Positions 1-11,432 are shown, numbered from the stretch's first letter. The stretch: 64,000 nucleotides of DNA from Tipula vernalis (GCA_958295665.1 OY282560.1:54684333-54748332), one strand, 5' to 3'. The notes: generated by a model from the letters alone, not told the origin. Made by a program: numbers and translations.

Positions 1-1490
1 GTTTCTTTTTGATGAACAAATGTTATACAATACGACTAATTACACATTGATTTATATGCGGAAGACAGTTTTGCTCCCTCAAACTTTCAATTTAACAGTA
101 ATTTCTACACAAAATGGAGTTGCAATAGTTTTCCAGAGAATCACAAGAGACTACACATTCCAACCGATTAAGGATATAATAGCGGTTCCTGATCGTAATT
201 ATCGGTCAATAACAAAACTTGCATTGGTACGTGTTTTTTCACTTTCCGAGCCAATCACGGAGAAATTTAAGGCAAACTTATATATATCGATAATTGGTAT
301 TCACCCTTATACTGAAATTGAAGTTATTATCGCAGCGAATTATTTCTATATCATGGAGCTACCTGAGGGATTATACAATGTATCAACATTTTCAATCGCT
401 CCACCAAAACCCGAACGTTTTAATACTTCTTATTCAATTTATTTTCGAAATGGTGGTTATTACATTCTGTTTGCTAGTGCACCTAATCGCCTAACGTCAT
501 TCCGCAGAGACCAATTTGTAAGAACTTAACAAATTTTATATAAAAGTAAACCGAATTAATAATTGAATTTTTTTTTTTGCAGGAGATTAGTATTTTCACT
601 CGAATACCAGGGTACATATGCAGCATATATTACCAATATTATCAATATATTTTATTATCAATTGGTAAATTACTAATACTATCATCTGGGCTAGAAATTT
701 GTTATGCATTAGCCGAAAAAGACATGAAATGCTCACTAATTGGAATATTTTGGGGCATCTATACATTTGCAAATTTTTTTTTTTATTTCTTTTATGATAT
801 TCTTATGAATCATTTTTTGGATAGCATAGCATCAATGTTTATAAATATTTTGGTAGTTATTATGACCTTCTATTACCCTCTTTTTCCGTTACAAGACGCA
901 ACCCGCTAATAAGCCGCGGCTTCCTTGACTAAAAATTATTTTAAAACTTTTTGGGAACCTTTAACTAGCCGCACTCTGATATAAGCCGCACACCTTTATT
1001 AAGCCTAAAAAATAGTATACAAGGAAATTAAAAAATAAAAATGGGTAAATGAAAATTTTTACGCTCTTGCCATTTTTCTCTTGCAGTTTCCGTATTTTTA
1101 ATTTTTGAACAGTTTTGTTCATTGTTTGTGTATTATTGGAATACCGTCGTAGGTAAATTGTGTGTCAGAGCTGATTTTTAATAATAATAATTTAAATTAG
1201 ATAAGTTTTGATAATTAATTGTGATTACATAGGTATGGTATTAACCTTTTTTTAAGTGTTAACCTTTAATAAACCGCGGATTCTCTTGCTAATCGTTTTT
1301 TTTAACTTTTTGTGAACCTATAACTAGCCGCACACTTATAATAAGCCGCATCCTTTTATTAAGCCTGTTTTTTTATAAAAAAAGAACTTTTTTTGTCTAA
1401 GAAGCCGCGTCTTATAACGGAAAAAGAGGGTATTTATATTACTTCATTGCATATAAATTGACCGACGTTACATTACAAGTGAATATATAA
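1..1490 (+). pseudogene. Partial copy 0 of the eight-helix membrane protein gene, split by a MITE
   Basis: The window opens inside exon 2, which runs to 517. The donor GTAAGA begins at 518 and the TTTTGCAG acceptor ends at 582. Exon 3 starts at 583 and is interrupted at 875 by a 555-bp insertion. It resumes at 1433 and would reach its normal stop at 1488-1490. Because of the insertion the frame reads into the element and stops at 907-909, replacing the last helix and tail with about ten foreign residues. This copy therefore should not make the normal protein, unless the element were removed from the RNA. The part upstream of the window cannot be judged. Confidence 0.85.
876..1430. mobile_element. 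MITE, 555 bp, TA target duplication
   Basis: Alignment with the intact units defines the ends exactly. The termini are 24-bp inverted repeats (876-899 and 1407-1430, one mismatch) beginning CCCTCTTTTTCCGTTA. They are flanked by a TA duplication at 874-875 and 1431-1432. It has no coding capacity. Inside, a ~100-bp block is present twice in direct orientation (about 906-1006 and 1267-1366), rich in the motif TAAGCCGC. TA duplication suggests mobilisation by a Tc1/mariner/pogo-type transposase. The CCCT terminus also recalls piggyBac, but the TTAA target that family needs is absent. Confidence 0.9.
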
Positions 1491-2183
1491 CGTAAAATAA
1501 TAAATTAGTTGCAGAAATTAAAAATTGTTGATGTTTTTAAAAATTATTCAATTTGTATATTGCGCCAACGATATAATTTCGGAACGGCACACCGGGACTT
1601 CGTTAACAGAATCTCCTTAAAGATTTCATGTGTCTGGATGGTGACGGAAGCTATCTATCCGCTTTAATTATTTTGTATATTATCAATTTTGATATAACGT
1701 TTATGTAAACAAACAAAATAGGTCGTCAATGTCGTATTCATAAAAAAATTTTGAACTCTTCATAGTAGAAATTGGTCTCAGTTCAGTTTTTTTATCTAGA
1801 TCCATTATGTTGGTTCAATACAATTCAACATTATTAAAAGATAGATGTTAAACCCAAAGTGATTGATTGACTGAAAGTGATCTTGACTGAAATTTTGATT
1901 TGCTGCGCTGGTTACATGCGGGATTTTATTATTTGTTCTGACTTGACAGTTTAAACGTGACTTTGTTCTAAAACTAAATTTGATGGAAAAGCTGACTGAA
2001 AATAGTTTTTATTTATTCCAATTCTTTTTTTTTTTTTTAAATTTTTTCAATCAAAGCTACCCAAAATGAAACAAAATCGTAAAATATTTCTAAATTTGCA
2101 ATCAAAATTCGGCCATTAAAACAGTTTCACACACTAAATTCAATTCTGTATAATAAAAAACGATTAAATAATAAAATAATAAA
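1491..2183 (+). other. Spacer between units, no gene (also 4334-5026, 7183-7875, 10032-10724, 12882-13574, 15725-16417)
   Basis: About 690 bp separate the stop of the membrane-protein gene from the start of the next repeat-protein frame. An AATAAA polyadenylation signal lies 8-13 bases after each stop (for example 4342-4347). A doubled TCAGTT, resembling the insect initiator, lies about 405 bases before the next ATG (1778-1788). A TATAAT-like stretch sits at 2149-2154, only 30-35 bases before the ATG. No open frame of note is present. The promoter must lie here if each unit is autonomous, but the core elements named are weak guesses. Confidence 0.5.
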
Positions 2184-2720
2184 ATGCGGAAAATAATTAT
2201 ACCATTAATATTTTCAATGGGAATATATCTACTAATCGCTGCCAATGAAGTAAATTTTGATGAAAATATCCGTAAAGCGGAGACATTAACTAAAAATGTA
2301 AAAGAAGAACGCAATAAAATCGAAGTAGAATTTGAAGCTGGCGGTGATAGCGGAGGAGTGGATCCCAATGATCCTGATAATAACAGTTCGAGTGGAGGAG
2401 TGGATCCGGATCATCCTGATAATAACAGTTCGAGTGGAGGAGTGGATCCGGATCATCCTGATAATAACAGTTCGAGTGGAGGAGTGGATCCGGATCATCC
2501 TGATAATAACAGTTCGAGTGGAGGAGTGGATCCGGATCATCCTGATAATAACAGTTCGAGTGGAGGAGTGGATCCGGATCATCCTGCCGGCGGTGATGCC
2601 GGCAATGCTAATAGAACAAATAATGCGTGTGGTGCCGGTGATACGATGCTACCAGCGAAGGGAGTCATTATAATTTGTACATGCTGGGCTATTTCACTGT
2701 GTATTTTCTTTCGGTATTGA
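2184..2720 (+). CDS. Secreted acidic repeat protein, GPI-anchor-like tail (unit 1)
   Basis: This is an unrecognised 178-aa protein. Residues 4-20 are a hydrophobic signal peptide. Residues 23-52 are charged and probably helical. Residues 57-134 are five full 14-aa repeats, GGVDPDHPDNNSSS, plus a partial one, the first with N-D instead of D-H. Each repeat offers two overlapping sequons (NNS, NSS), and NRT follows at 143. After a small-residue stretch (NNACGAG), residues 161-176 are hydrophobic and end three residues before the stop, as in a GPI-attachment signal or tail anchor. The ATG has a good insect context (AAAATG). The last 40 bases overlap the start of the next gene in another frame. 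The frame is open in all seven units, but near-identity of copies means this is weak proof of coding. Confidence 0.65.
   Translation: MRKIIIPLIFSMGIYLLIAANEVNFDENIRKAETLTKNVKEERNKIEVEFEAGGDSGGVDPNDPDNNSSSGGVDPDHPDNNSSSGGVDPDHPDNNSSSGGVDPDHPDNNSSSGGVDPDHPDNNSSSGGVDPDHPAGGDAGNANRTNNACGAGDTMLPAKGVIIICTCWAISLCIFFRY
2352..2585 (+). repeat. 42-bp minisatellite coding for the 14-aa repeat
   Basis: Five full 42-bp units and one partial unit, each with a BamHI site (GGATCC). The GC content is well above the surrounding DNA. Because 42 is a multiple of three, all frames stay open through it, which creates false frames on both strands. Every copy of the large unit has the same number of 42-bp repeats. 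Confidence 0.95.
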
Positions 2721-4333
2721 TCACTCCATTAGTATACAGTACAGGTCTTTATGGTGTGTGCGAGCCCTCATCACCAAATTGTTACAAATTTCCGCTTAGT
2801 ATTGCGATTATTTGTTTAGCAGCGACGATGGCAAGTAAGTAAACAAAAAACATCAATTTTTTTTTTTTTTTTTTTTTTTTAAATATTAAAATTAAAACTA
2901 ACATTTTAAAATATTAGTTATTATACTTGTATACTATGCCAGGTATTATGAACGGCCAGATTCAAAAGAAACCACCATATACCGCATGGAGCAAACACTT
3001 TATATTTTCATACCATTTATATTTTTCTGGATTTTTACACTTTTAATACAAGAATACTGGATTCATCAGGCCAAAAATATGTACAACAACATGCTAGATC
3101 AAAATTGGGAAATAATGCGTGCTGTTATTCAAATTGTATGCGTTCCAATCGGTTGGTTCATCTGTATTAGGAATGAATTGTTACGCATAACACTAGGAGG
3201 ATTTTTAATAATTATATCAGTACTTGTGTCCGGTTTATTCGGCAGTTTTTATGCTCCTGTGCTTCGGAAACTGTTTGAAAAAGATAACTTAACCGAAGTA
3301 CATTTTTGTAGCAACACTATGGGCACAGTGGACGATGCAAACTCATTTTACAGTATATCTGGTGTAATGTTTAATGTTCCTACTCAAATGTGTATTGGGC
3401 CGTTTCTTTTTGATGAACAAATGTTATACAATACGACTAATTACACATTGATTTATATGCGGAAGACAGTTTTGCTCCCTCAAACTTTCAATTTAACAGT
3501 AATTTCTACACAAAATGGAGTTGCAATAGTTTTCCAGAGAATCACAAGAGACTACACATTCCAACCGATTAAGGATATAATAGCGGTTCCTGATCGTAAT
3601 TATCGGTCAATAACAAAACTTGCATTGGTACGTGTTTTTTCACTTTCCGAGCCAATCACGGAGAAATTTAAGGCAAACTTATATATATCGATAATTGGTA
3701 TTCACCCTTATACTGAAATTGAAGTTATTATCGCAGCGAATTATTTCTATATCATGGAGCTACCTGAGGGATTATACAATGTATCAACATTTTCAATCGC
3801 TCCACCAAAACCCGAACGTTTTAATACTTCTTATTCAATTTATTTTCGAAATGGTGGTTATTACATTCTGTTTGCTAGTGCACCTAATCGCCTAACGTCA
3901 TTCCGCAGAGACCAATTTGTAAGAACTTAACAAATTTTATATAAAAGTAAACCGAATTAATAATTGAATTTTTTTTTTGCAGGAGATTAGTATTTTCACT
4001 CGAATACCAGGGTACATATGCAGCATATATTACCAATATTATCAATATATTTTATTATCAATTGGTAAATTACTAATACTATCATCTGGGCTAGAAATTT
4101 GTTATGCATTAGCCGAAAAAGACATGAAATGCTCACTAATTGGAATATTTTGGGGCATCTATACATTTGCAAATTTTTTTTTTTATTTCTTTTATGATAT
4201 TCTTATGAATCATTTTTTGGATAGCATAGCATCAATGTTTATAAATATTTTGGTAGTTATTATGACCTTCTATTATTTATATTACTTCATTGCATATAAA
4301 TTGACCGACGTTACATTACAAGTGAATATATAA
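2681..4333 (+). CDS. Eight-helix membrane protein, three exons (unit 1)
   Basis: Exons are 2681-2834, 2918-3918 and 3983-4333 (1506 nt, 501 aa). Intron 1 (83 nt) has donor GTAAGT and an ATATTAG acceptor; intron 2 (64 nt) has GTAAGA and TTTTGCAG. Reading phase is kept across both. Hydrophobic helices lie at about residues 2-20, 38-59, 79-97, 118-135, 140-161, 406-428, 435-457 and 467-490. A ~230-residue loop after helix 5 carries six N-glycosylation sequons (175, 223, 226, 243, 339, 354) and cysteines 182 and 210. C27 and C34 lie in the loop between helices 1 and 2. This fits both termini in the cytosol and the large loop outside or in the lumen. The ATG at 2681 is the first in a frame that opens after TGA at 2639-2641; its context is poor. 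A spliced N-terminus from the 178-aa frame is the alternative. No family recognised. Confidence 0.8.
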
Positions 4334-5026
4334 CGTAAAATAATAAATTAGTTGCAGAAATTAAAAATTGTTGATGTTTTTAAAAATTATTCAATTTGTA
4401 TATTGCGCCAACGATATAATTTCGGAACGGCACACCGGGACTTCGTTAACAGAATCTCCTTAAAGATTTCATGTGTCTGGATGGTGACGGAAGCTATCTA
4501 TCCGCTTTAATTATTTTGTATATTATCAATTTTGATATAACGTTTATGTAAACAAACAAAATAGGTCGTCAATGTCGTATTCATAAAAAAATTTTGAACT
4601 CTTCATAGTAGAAATTGGTCTCAGTTCAGTTTTTTTATCTAGATCCATTATGTTGGTTCAATACAATTCAACATTATTAAAAGATAGATGTTAAACCCAA
4701 AGTGATTGATTGACTGAAAGTGATCTTGACTGAAATTTTGATTTGCTGCGCTGGTTACATGCGGGATTTTATTATTTGTTCTGACTTGACAGTTTAAACG
4801 TGACTTTGTTCTAAAACTAAATTTGATGGAAAAGCTGACTGAAAATAGTTTTTATTTATTCCAATTCTTTTTTTTTTTTTAAAATTTTTTCAATCAAAGC
4901 TACCCAAAATGAAACAAAATCGTAAAATATTTCTAAATTTGCAATCAAAATTCGGCCATTAAAACAGTTTCACACACTAAATTCAATTCTGTATAATAAA
5001 AAACGATTAAATAATAAAATAATAAA

Positions 5027-5563
5027 ATGCGGAAAATAATTATACCATTAATATTTTCAATGGGAATATATCTACTAATCGCTGCCAATGAAGTAAATTT
5101 TGATGAAAATATCCGTAAAGCGGAGACATTAACTAAAAATGTAAAAGAAGAACGCAATAAAATCGAAGTAGAATTTGAAGCTGGCGGTGATAGCGGAGGA
5201 GTGGATCCCAATGATCCTGATAATAATAGTTCGAGTGGAGGAGTGGATCCGGATCATCCTGATAATAACAGTTCGAGTGGAGGAGTGGATCCGGATCATC
5301 CTGATAATAACAGTTCGAGTGGAGGAGTGGATCCGGATCATCCTGATAATAACAGTTCGAGTGGAGGAGTGGATCCGGATCATCCTGATAATAACAGTTC
5401 GAGTGGAGGAGTGGATCCGGATCATCCTGCCGGCGGTGATGCCGGCAATGCTAATAGAACAAATAATGCGTGTGGTGCCGGTGATACGATGCTACCAGCG
5501 AAGGGAGTCATTATAATTTGTACATGCTGGGCTATTTCACTGTGTATTTTCTTTCGGTATTGA
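5027..5563 (+). CDS. Secreted acidic repeat protein (unit 2)
   Basis: The protein is identical to that of unit 1. One silent change (AAC to AAT) sits in the first 14-aa repeat. Signal peptide, five full repeats and hydrophobic tail are intact. Confidence 0.65.
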   Translation: MRKIIIPLIFSMGIYLLIAANEVNFDENIRKAETLTKNVKEERNKIEVEFEAGGDSGGVDPNDPDNNSSSGGVDPDHPDNNSSSGGVDPDHPDNNSSSGGVDPDHPDNNSSSGGVDPDHPDNNSSSGGVDPDHPAGGDAGNANRTNNACGAGDTMLPAKGVIIICTCWAISLCIFFRY

Positions 5564-5694
5564 TCACTCCATTAGTATACAGTACAGGTCTTTATGGTGT
5601 GTGCGAGCCCTCATCACCAAATTGTTACAAATTTCCGCTTAGTATTGCGATTATTTGTTTAGCAGCGACGATGGCAAGTAAGTAAACAAAAAAC

Positions 5695-5733
<39 letters not shown>

Positions 5734-7182
5734 ATTAAAATTAAAACTAACATTTTAAAATATTAGTTATTATACTTGTATACTATGCCAGGTATTATGA
5801 ACGGCCAGATTCAAAAGAAACCACCATATACCGCATGGAGCAAACACTTTATATTTTCATACCATTTATATTTTTCTGGATTTTTACACTTTTAATACAA
5901 GAATACTGGATTCATCAGGCCAAAAATATGTACAACAACATGCTAGATCAAAATTGGGAAATAATGCGTGCTGTTATTCAAATTGTATGCGTTCCAATCG
6001 GTTGGTTCATCTGTATTAGGAATGAATTGTTACGCATAACACTAGGAGGATTTTTAATAATTATATCAGTACTTGTGTCCGGTTTATTCGGCAGTTTTTA
6101 TGCTCCTGTGCTTCGGAAACTGTTTGAAAAAGATAACTTAACCGAAGTACATTTTTGTAGCAACACTATGGGCACAGTGGACGATGCAAACTCATTTTAC
6201 AGTATATCTGGTGTAATGTTTAATGTTCCTACTCAAATGTGTATTGGGCCGTTTCTTTTTGATGAACAAATGTTATACAATACGACTAATTACACATTGA
6301 TTTATATGCGGAAGACAGTTTTGCTCCCTCAAACTTTCAATTTAACAGTAATTTCTACACAAAATGGAGTTGCAATAGTTTTCCAGAGAATCACAAGAGA
6401 CTACACATTCCAACCGATTAAGGATATAATAGCGGTTCCTGATCGTAATTATCGGTCAATAACAAAACTTGCATTGGTACGTGTTTTTTCACTTTCCGAG
6501 CCAATCACGGAGAAATTTAAGGCAAACTTATATATATCGATAATTGGTATTCACCCTTATACTGAAATTGAAGTTATTATCGCAGCGAATTATTTCTATA
6601 TCATGGAGCTACCTGAGGGATTATACAATGTATCAACATTTTCAATCGCTCCACCAAAACCCGAACGTTTTAATACTTCTTATTCAATTTATTTTCGAAA
6701 TGGTGGTTATTACATTCTGTTTGCTAGTGCACCTAATCGCCTAACGTCATTCCGCAGAGACCAATTTGTAAGAACTTAACAAATTTTATATAAAAGTAAA
6801 CCGAATTAATAATTGAATTTTTTTTTTGCAGGAGATTAGTATTTTCACTCGAATACCAGGGTACATATGCAGCATATATTACCAATATTATCAATATATT
6901 TTATTATCAATTGGTAAATTACTAATACTATCATCTGGGCTAGAAATTTGTTATGCATTAGCCGAAAAAGACATGAAATGCTCACTAATTGGAATATTTT
7001 GGGGCATCTATACATTTGCAAATTTTTTTTTTTATTTCTTTTATGATATTCTTATGAATCATTTTTTGGATAGCATAGCATCAATGTTTATAAATATTTT
7101 GGTAGTTATTATGACCTTCTATTATTTATATTACTTCATTGCATATAAATTGACCGACGTTACATTACAAGTGAATATATAA
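5524..7182 (+). CDS. Eight-helix membrane protein (unit 2)
   Basis: Exons 5524-5677, 5767-6767 and 6832-7182. All splice sites are intact; intron 1 is longer because its T-run has 30 residues. The predicted protein matches unit 1. Confidence 0.8.
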
Positions 7183-7875
7183 CGTAAAATAATAAATTAG
7201 TTGCAGAAATTAAAAATTGTTGATGTTTTTAAAAATTATTCAATTTGTATATTGCGCCAACGATATAATTTCGGAACGGCACACCGGGACTTCGTTAACA
7301 GAATCTCCTTAAAGATTTCATGTGTCTGGATGGTGACGGAAGCTATCTATCCGCTTTAATTATTTTGTATATTATCAATTTTGATATAACGTTTATGTAA
7401 ACAAACAAAATAGGTCGTCAATGTCGTATTCATAAAAAAATTTTGAACTCTTCATAGTAGAAATTGGTCTCAGTTCAGTTTTTTTATCTAGATCCATTAT
7501 GTTGGTTCAATACAATTCAACATTATTAAAAGATAGATGTTAAACCCAAAGTGATTGATTGACTGAAAGTGATCTTGACTGAAATTTTGATTTGCTGCGC
7601 TGGTTACATGCGGGATTTTATTATTTGTTCTGACTTGACAGTTTAAACGTGACTTTGTTCTAAAACTAAATTTGATGGAAAAGCTGACTGAAAATAGTTT
7701 TTATTTATTCCAATTCTTTTTTTTTTTTTTAAATTTTTTCAATCAAAGCTACCCAAAATGAAACAAAATCGTAAAATATTTCTAAATTTGCAATCAAAAT
7801 TCGGCCATTAAAACAGTTTCACACACTAAATTCAATTCTGTATAATAAAAAACGATTAAATAATAAAATAATAAA

Positions 7876-8412
7876 ATGCGGAAAATAATTATACCATTAA
7901 TATTTTCAATGGGAATATATCTACTAATCGCTGCCAATGAAGTAAATTTTGATGAAAATATCCGTAAAGCGGAGACATTAACTAAAAATGTAAAAGAAGA
8001 ACGCAATAAAATCGAAGTAGAATTTGAAGCTGGCGGTGATAGCGGAGGAGTGGATCCCAATGATCCTGATAATAACAGTTCGAGTGGAGGAGTGGATCCG
8101 GATCATCCTGATAATAACAGTTCGAGTGGAGGAGTGGATCCGGATCATCCTGATAATAACAGTTCGAGTGGAGGAGTGGATCCGGATCATCCTGATAATA
8201 ACAGTTCGAGTGGAGGAGTGGATCCGGATCATCCTGATAATAACAGTTCGAGTGGAGGAGTGGATCCGGATCATCCTGCCGGCGGTGATGCCGGCAATGC
8301 TAATAGAACAAATAATGCGTGTGGTGCCGGTGATACGATGCTACCAGCGAAGGGAGTCATTATAATTTGTACATGCTGGGCTATTTCACTGTGTATTTTC
8401 TTTCGGTATTGA
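7876..8412 (+). CDS. Secreted acidic repeat protein (unit 3)
   Basis: The protein sequence equals unit 1, with all repeats and the hydrophobic tail (MLPAKG variant before the tail). Confidence 0.65.
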   Translation: MRKIIIPLIFSMGIYLLIAANEVNFDENIRKAETLTKNVKEERNKIEVEFEAGGDSGGVDPNDPDNNSSSGGVDPDHPDNNSSSGGVDPDHPDNNSSSGGVDPDHPDNNSSSGGVDPDHPDNNSSSGGVDPDHPAGGDAGNANRTNNACGAGDTMLPAKGVIIICTCWAISLCIFFRY

Positions 8413-8543
8413 TCACTCCATTAGTATACAGTACAGGTCTTTATGGTGTGTGCGAGCCCTCATCACCAAATTGTTACAAATTTCCGCTTAGTATTGCGAT
8501 TATTTGTTTAGCAGCGACGATGGCAAGTAAGTAAACAAAAAAC

Positions 8544-8582
<39 letters not shown>

Positions 8583-10031
8583 ATTAAAATTAAAACTAAC
8601 ATTTTAAAATATTAGTTATTATACTTGTATACTATGCCAGGTATTATGAACGGCCAGATTCAAAAGAAACCACCATATACCGCATGGAGCAAACACTTTA
8701 TATTTTCATACCATTTATATTTTTCTGGATTTTTACACTTTTAATACAAGAATACTGGATTCATCAGGCCAAAAATATGTACAACAACATGCTAGATCAA
8801 AATTGGGAAATAATGCGTGCTGTTATTCAAATTGTATGCGTTCCAATCGGTTGGTTCATCTGTATTAGGAATGAATTGTTACGCATAACACTAGGAGGAT
8901 TTTTAATAATTATATCAGTACTTGTGTCCGGTTTATTCGGCAGTTTTTATGCTCCTGTGCTTCGGAAACTGTTTGAAAAAGATAACTTAACCGAAGTACA
9001 TTTTTGTAGCAACACTATGGGCACAGTGGACGATGCAAACTCATTTTACAGTATATCTGGTGTAATGTTTAATGTTCCTACTCAAATGTGTATTGGGCCG
9101 TTTCTTTTTGATGAACAAATGTTATACAATACGACTAATTACACATTGATTTATATGCGGAAGACAGTTTTGCTCCCTCAAACTTTCAATTTAACAGTAA
9201 TTTCTACACAAAATGGAGTTGCAATAGTTTTCCAGAGAATCACAAGAGACTACACATTCCAACCGATTAAGGATATAATAGCGGTTCCTGATCGTAATTA
9301 TCGGTCAATAACAAAACTTGCATTGGTACGTGTTTTTTCACTTTCCGAGCCAATCACGGAGAAATTTAAGGCAAACTTATATATATCGATAATTGGTATT
9401 CACCCTTATACTGAAATTGAAGTTATTATCGCAGCGAATTATTTCTATATCATGGAGCTACCTGAGGGATTATACAATGTATCAACATTTTCAATCGCTC
9501 CACCAAAACCCGAACGTTTTAATACTTCTTATTCAATTTATTTTCGAAATGGTGGTTATTACATTCTGTTTGCTAGTGCACCTAATCGCCTAACGTCATT
9601 CCGCAGAGACCAATTTGTAAGAACTTAACAAATTTTATATAAAAGTAAACCGAATTAATAATTGAATTTTTTTTTTGCAGGAGATTAGTATTTTCACTCG
9701 AATACCAGGGTACGTATGCAGCATATATTACCAATATTATCAATATATTTTATTATCAATTGGTAAATTACTAATACTATCATCTGGGCTAGAAATTTGT
9801 TATGCATTAGCCGAAAAAGACATGAAATGCTCACTAATTGGAATATTTTGGGGCATCTATACATTTGCAAATTTTTTTTTTTATTTCTTTTATGATATTC
9901 TTATGAATCATTTTTTGGATAGCATAGCATCAATGTTTATAAATATTTTGGTAGTTATTATGACCTTCTATTATTTATATTACTTCATTGCATATAAATT
10001 GACCGACGTTACATTACAAGTGAATATATAA
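8373..10031 (+). CDS. Eight-helix membrane protein (unit 3)
   Basis: Exons 8373-8526, 8616-9616 and 9681-10031. The first exon-3 difference appears here: ATA to GTA near 9714, changing Ile to Val at residue 397 (GYVC rather than GYIC). All units to the right share this Val, which splits the array into a left and a right subtype. Confidence 0.8.
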
Positions 10032-10724
10032 CGTAAAATAATAAATTAGTTGCAGAAATTAAAAATTGTTGATGTTTTTAAAAATTATTCAATTTGTATA
10101 TTGCGCCAACGATATAATTTCGGAACGGCACACCGGGACTTCGTTAACAGAATCTCCTTAAAGATTTCATGTGTCTGGATGGTGACGGAAGCTATCTATC
10201 CGCTTTAATTATTTTGTATATTATCAATTTTGATATAACGTTTATGTAAACAAACAAAATAGGTCGTCAATGTCGTATTCATAAAAAAATTTTGAACTCT
10301 TCATAGTAGAAATTGGTCTCAGTTCAGTTTTTTTATCTAGATCCATTATGTTGGTTCAATACAATTCAACATTATTAAAAGATAGATGTTAAACCCAAAG
10401 TGATTGATTGACTGAAAGTGATCTTGACTGAAATTTTGATTTGCTGCGCTGGTTACATGCGGGATTTTATTATTTGTTCTGACTTGACAGTTTAAACGTG
10501 ACTTTGTTCTAAAACTAAATTTGATGGAAAAGCTGACTGAAAATAGTTTTTATTTATTCCAATTCTTTTTTTTTTTTTTAAATTTTTTCAATCAAAGCTA
10601 CCCAAAATGAAACAAAATCGTAAAATATTTCTAAATTTGCAATCAAAATTCGGCCATTAAAACAGTTTCACACACTAAATTCAATTCTGTATAATAAAAA
10701 ACGATTAAATAATAAAATAATAAA

Positions 10725-11261
10725 ATGCGGAAAATAATTATACCATTAATATTTTCAATGGGAATATATCTACTAATCGCTGCCAATGAAGTAAATTTTG
10801 ATGAAAATATCCGTAAAGCGGAGACATTAACTAAAAATGTAAAAGAAGAACGCAATAAAATCGAAGTAGAATTTGAAGCTGGCGGTGATAGCGGAGGAGT
10901 GGATCCTAATGATCCTGATAATAACAGTTCGAGTGGAGGAGTGGATCCGGATCATCCTGATAATAACAGTTCGAGTGGAGGAGTGGATCCGGATCATCCT
11001 GATAATAACAGTTCGAGTGGAGGAGTGGATCCGGATCATCCTGATAATAACAGTTCGAGTGGAGGAGTGGATCCGGATCATCCTGATAATAACAGTTCGA
11101 GTGGAGGAGTGGATCCGGATCATCCTGCCGGCGGTGATGCCGGCAATGCTAATAGAACAAATAATGCGTGTGGTGCCGGTGATACGATGCTACCAGAGAA
11201 GGGAGTCATTATAATTTGTACATGCTGGGCTATTTCACTGTGTATTTTCTTTCGGTATTGA
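10725..11261 (+). CDS. Secreted acidic repeat protein (unit 4, Glu variant)
   Basis: Ala158 is replaced by Glu just before the hydrophobic tail (MLPEKG), and one Pro codon is CCT. Unit 6 shares both changes; unit 5 has neither. The alternation suggests exchange between non-adjacent units. Confidence 0.65.
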   Translation: MRKIIIPLIFSMGIYLLIAANEVNFDENIRKAETLTKNVKEERNKIEVEFEAGGDSGGVDPNDPDNNSSSGGVDPDHPDNNSSSGGVDPDHPDNNSSSGGVDPDHPDNNSSSGGVDPDHPDNNSSSGGVDPDHPAGGDAGNANRTNNACGAGDTMLPEKGVIIICTCWAISLCIFFRY

Positions 11262-11392
11262 TCACTCCATTAGTATACAGTACAGGTCTTTATGGTGTGT
11301 GCGAGCCCTCATCACCAAATTGTTACAAATTTCCGCTTAGTATTGCGATTATTTGTTTAGCAGCGATGATGGCAAGTAAGTAAACAAAAAAC

Positions 11393-11432
<40 letters not shown>

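Noticed and set aside
294..494. 66-codon + strand frame inside exon 2 (repeated in each unit)
   Set aside because: It is an alternative-frame shadow of the spliced membrane protein; in unit 6 it only appears adjacent because of the frameshift.
876..1430. piggyBac-type origin of the MITE
   Set aside because: The terminus begins CCCT but the duplicated target is TA, not TTAA.
2286..2582. 98-codon - strand and 113-codon + strand frames over the 42-bp repeat (and in every unit)
   Set aside because: A 42-bp repeat without stops opens several frames automatically; the sense frame has a signal peptide and tail, these do not.
2639..2720. Programmed ribosomal frameshift joining the two array frames
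   Set aside because: No slippery heptamer exists in the window where both frames are open, and the second frame has its own ATG.
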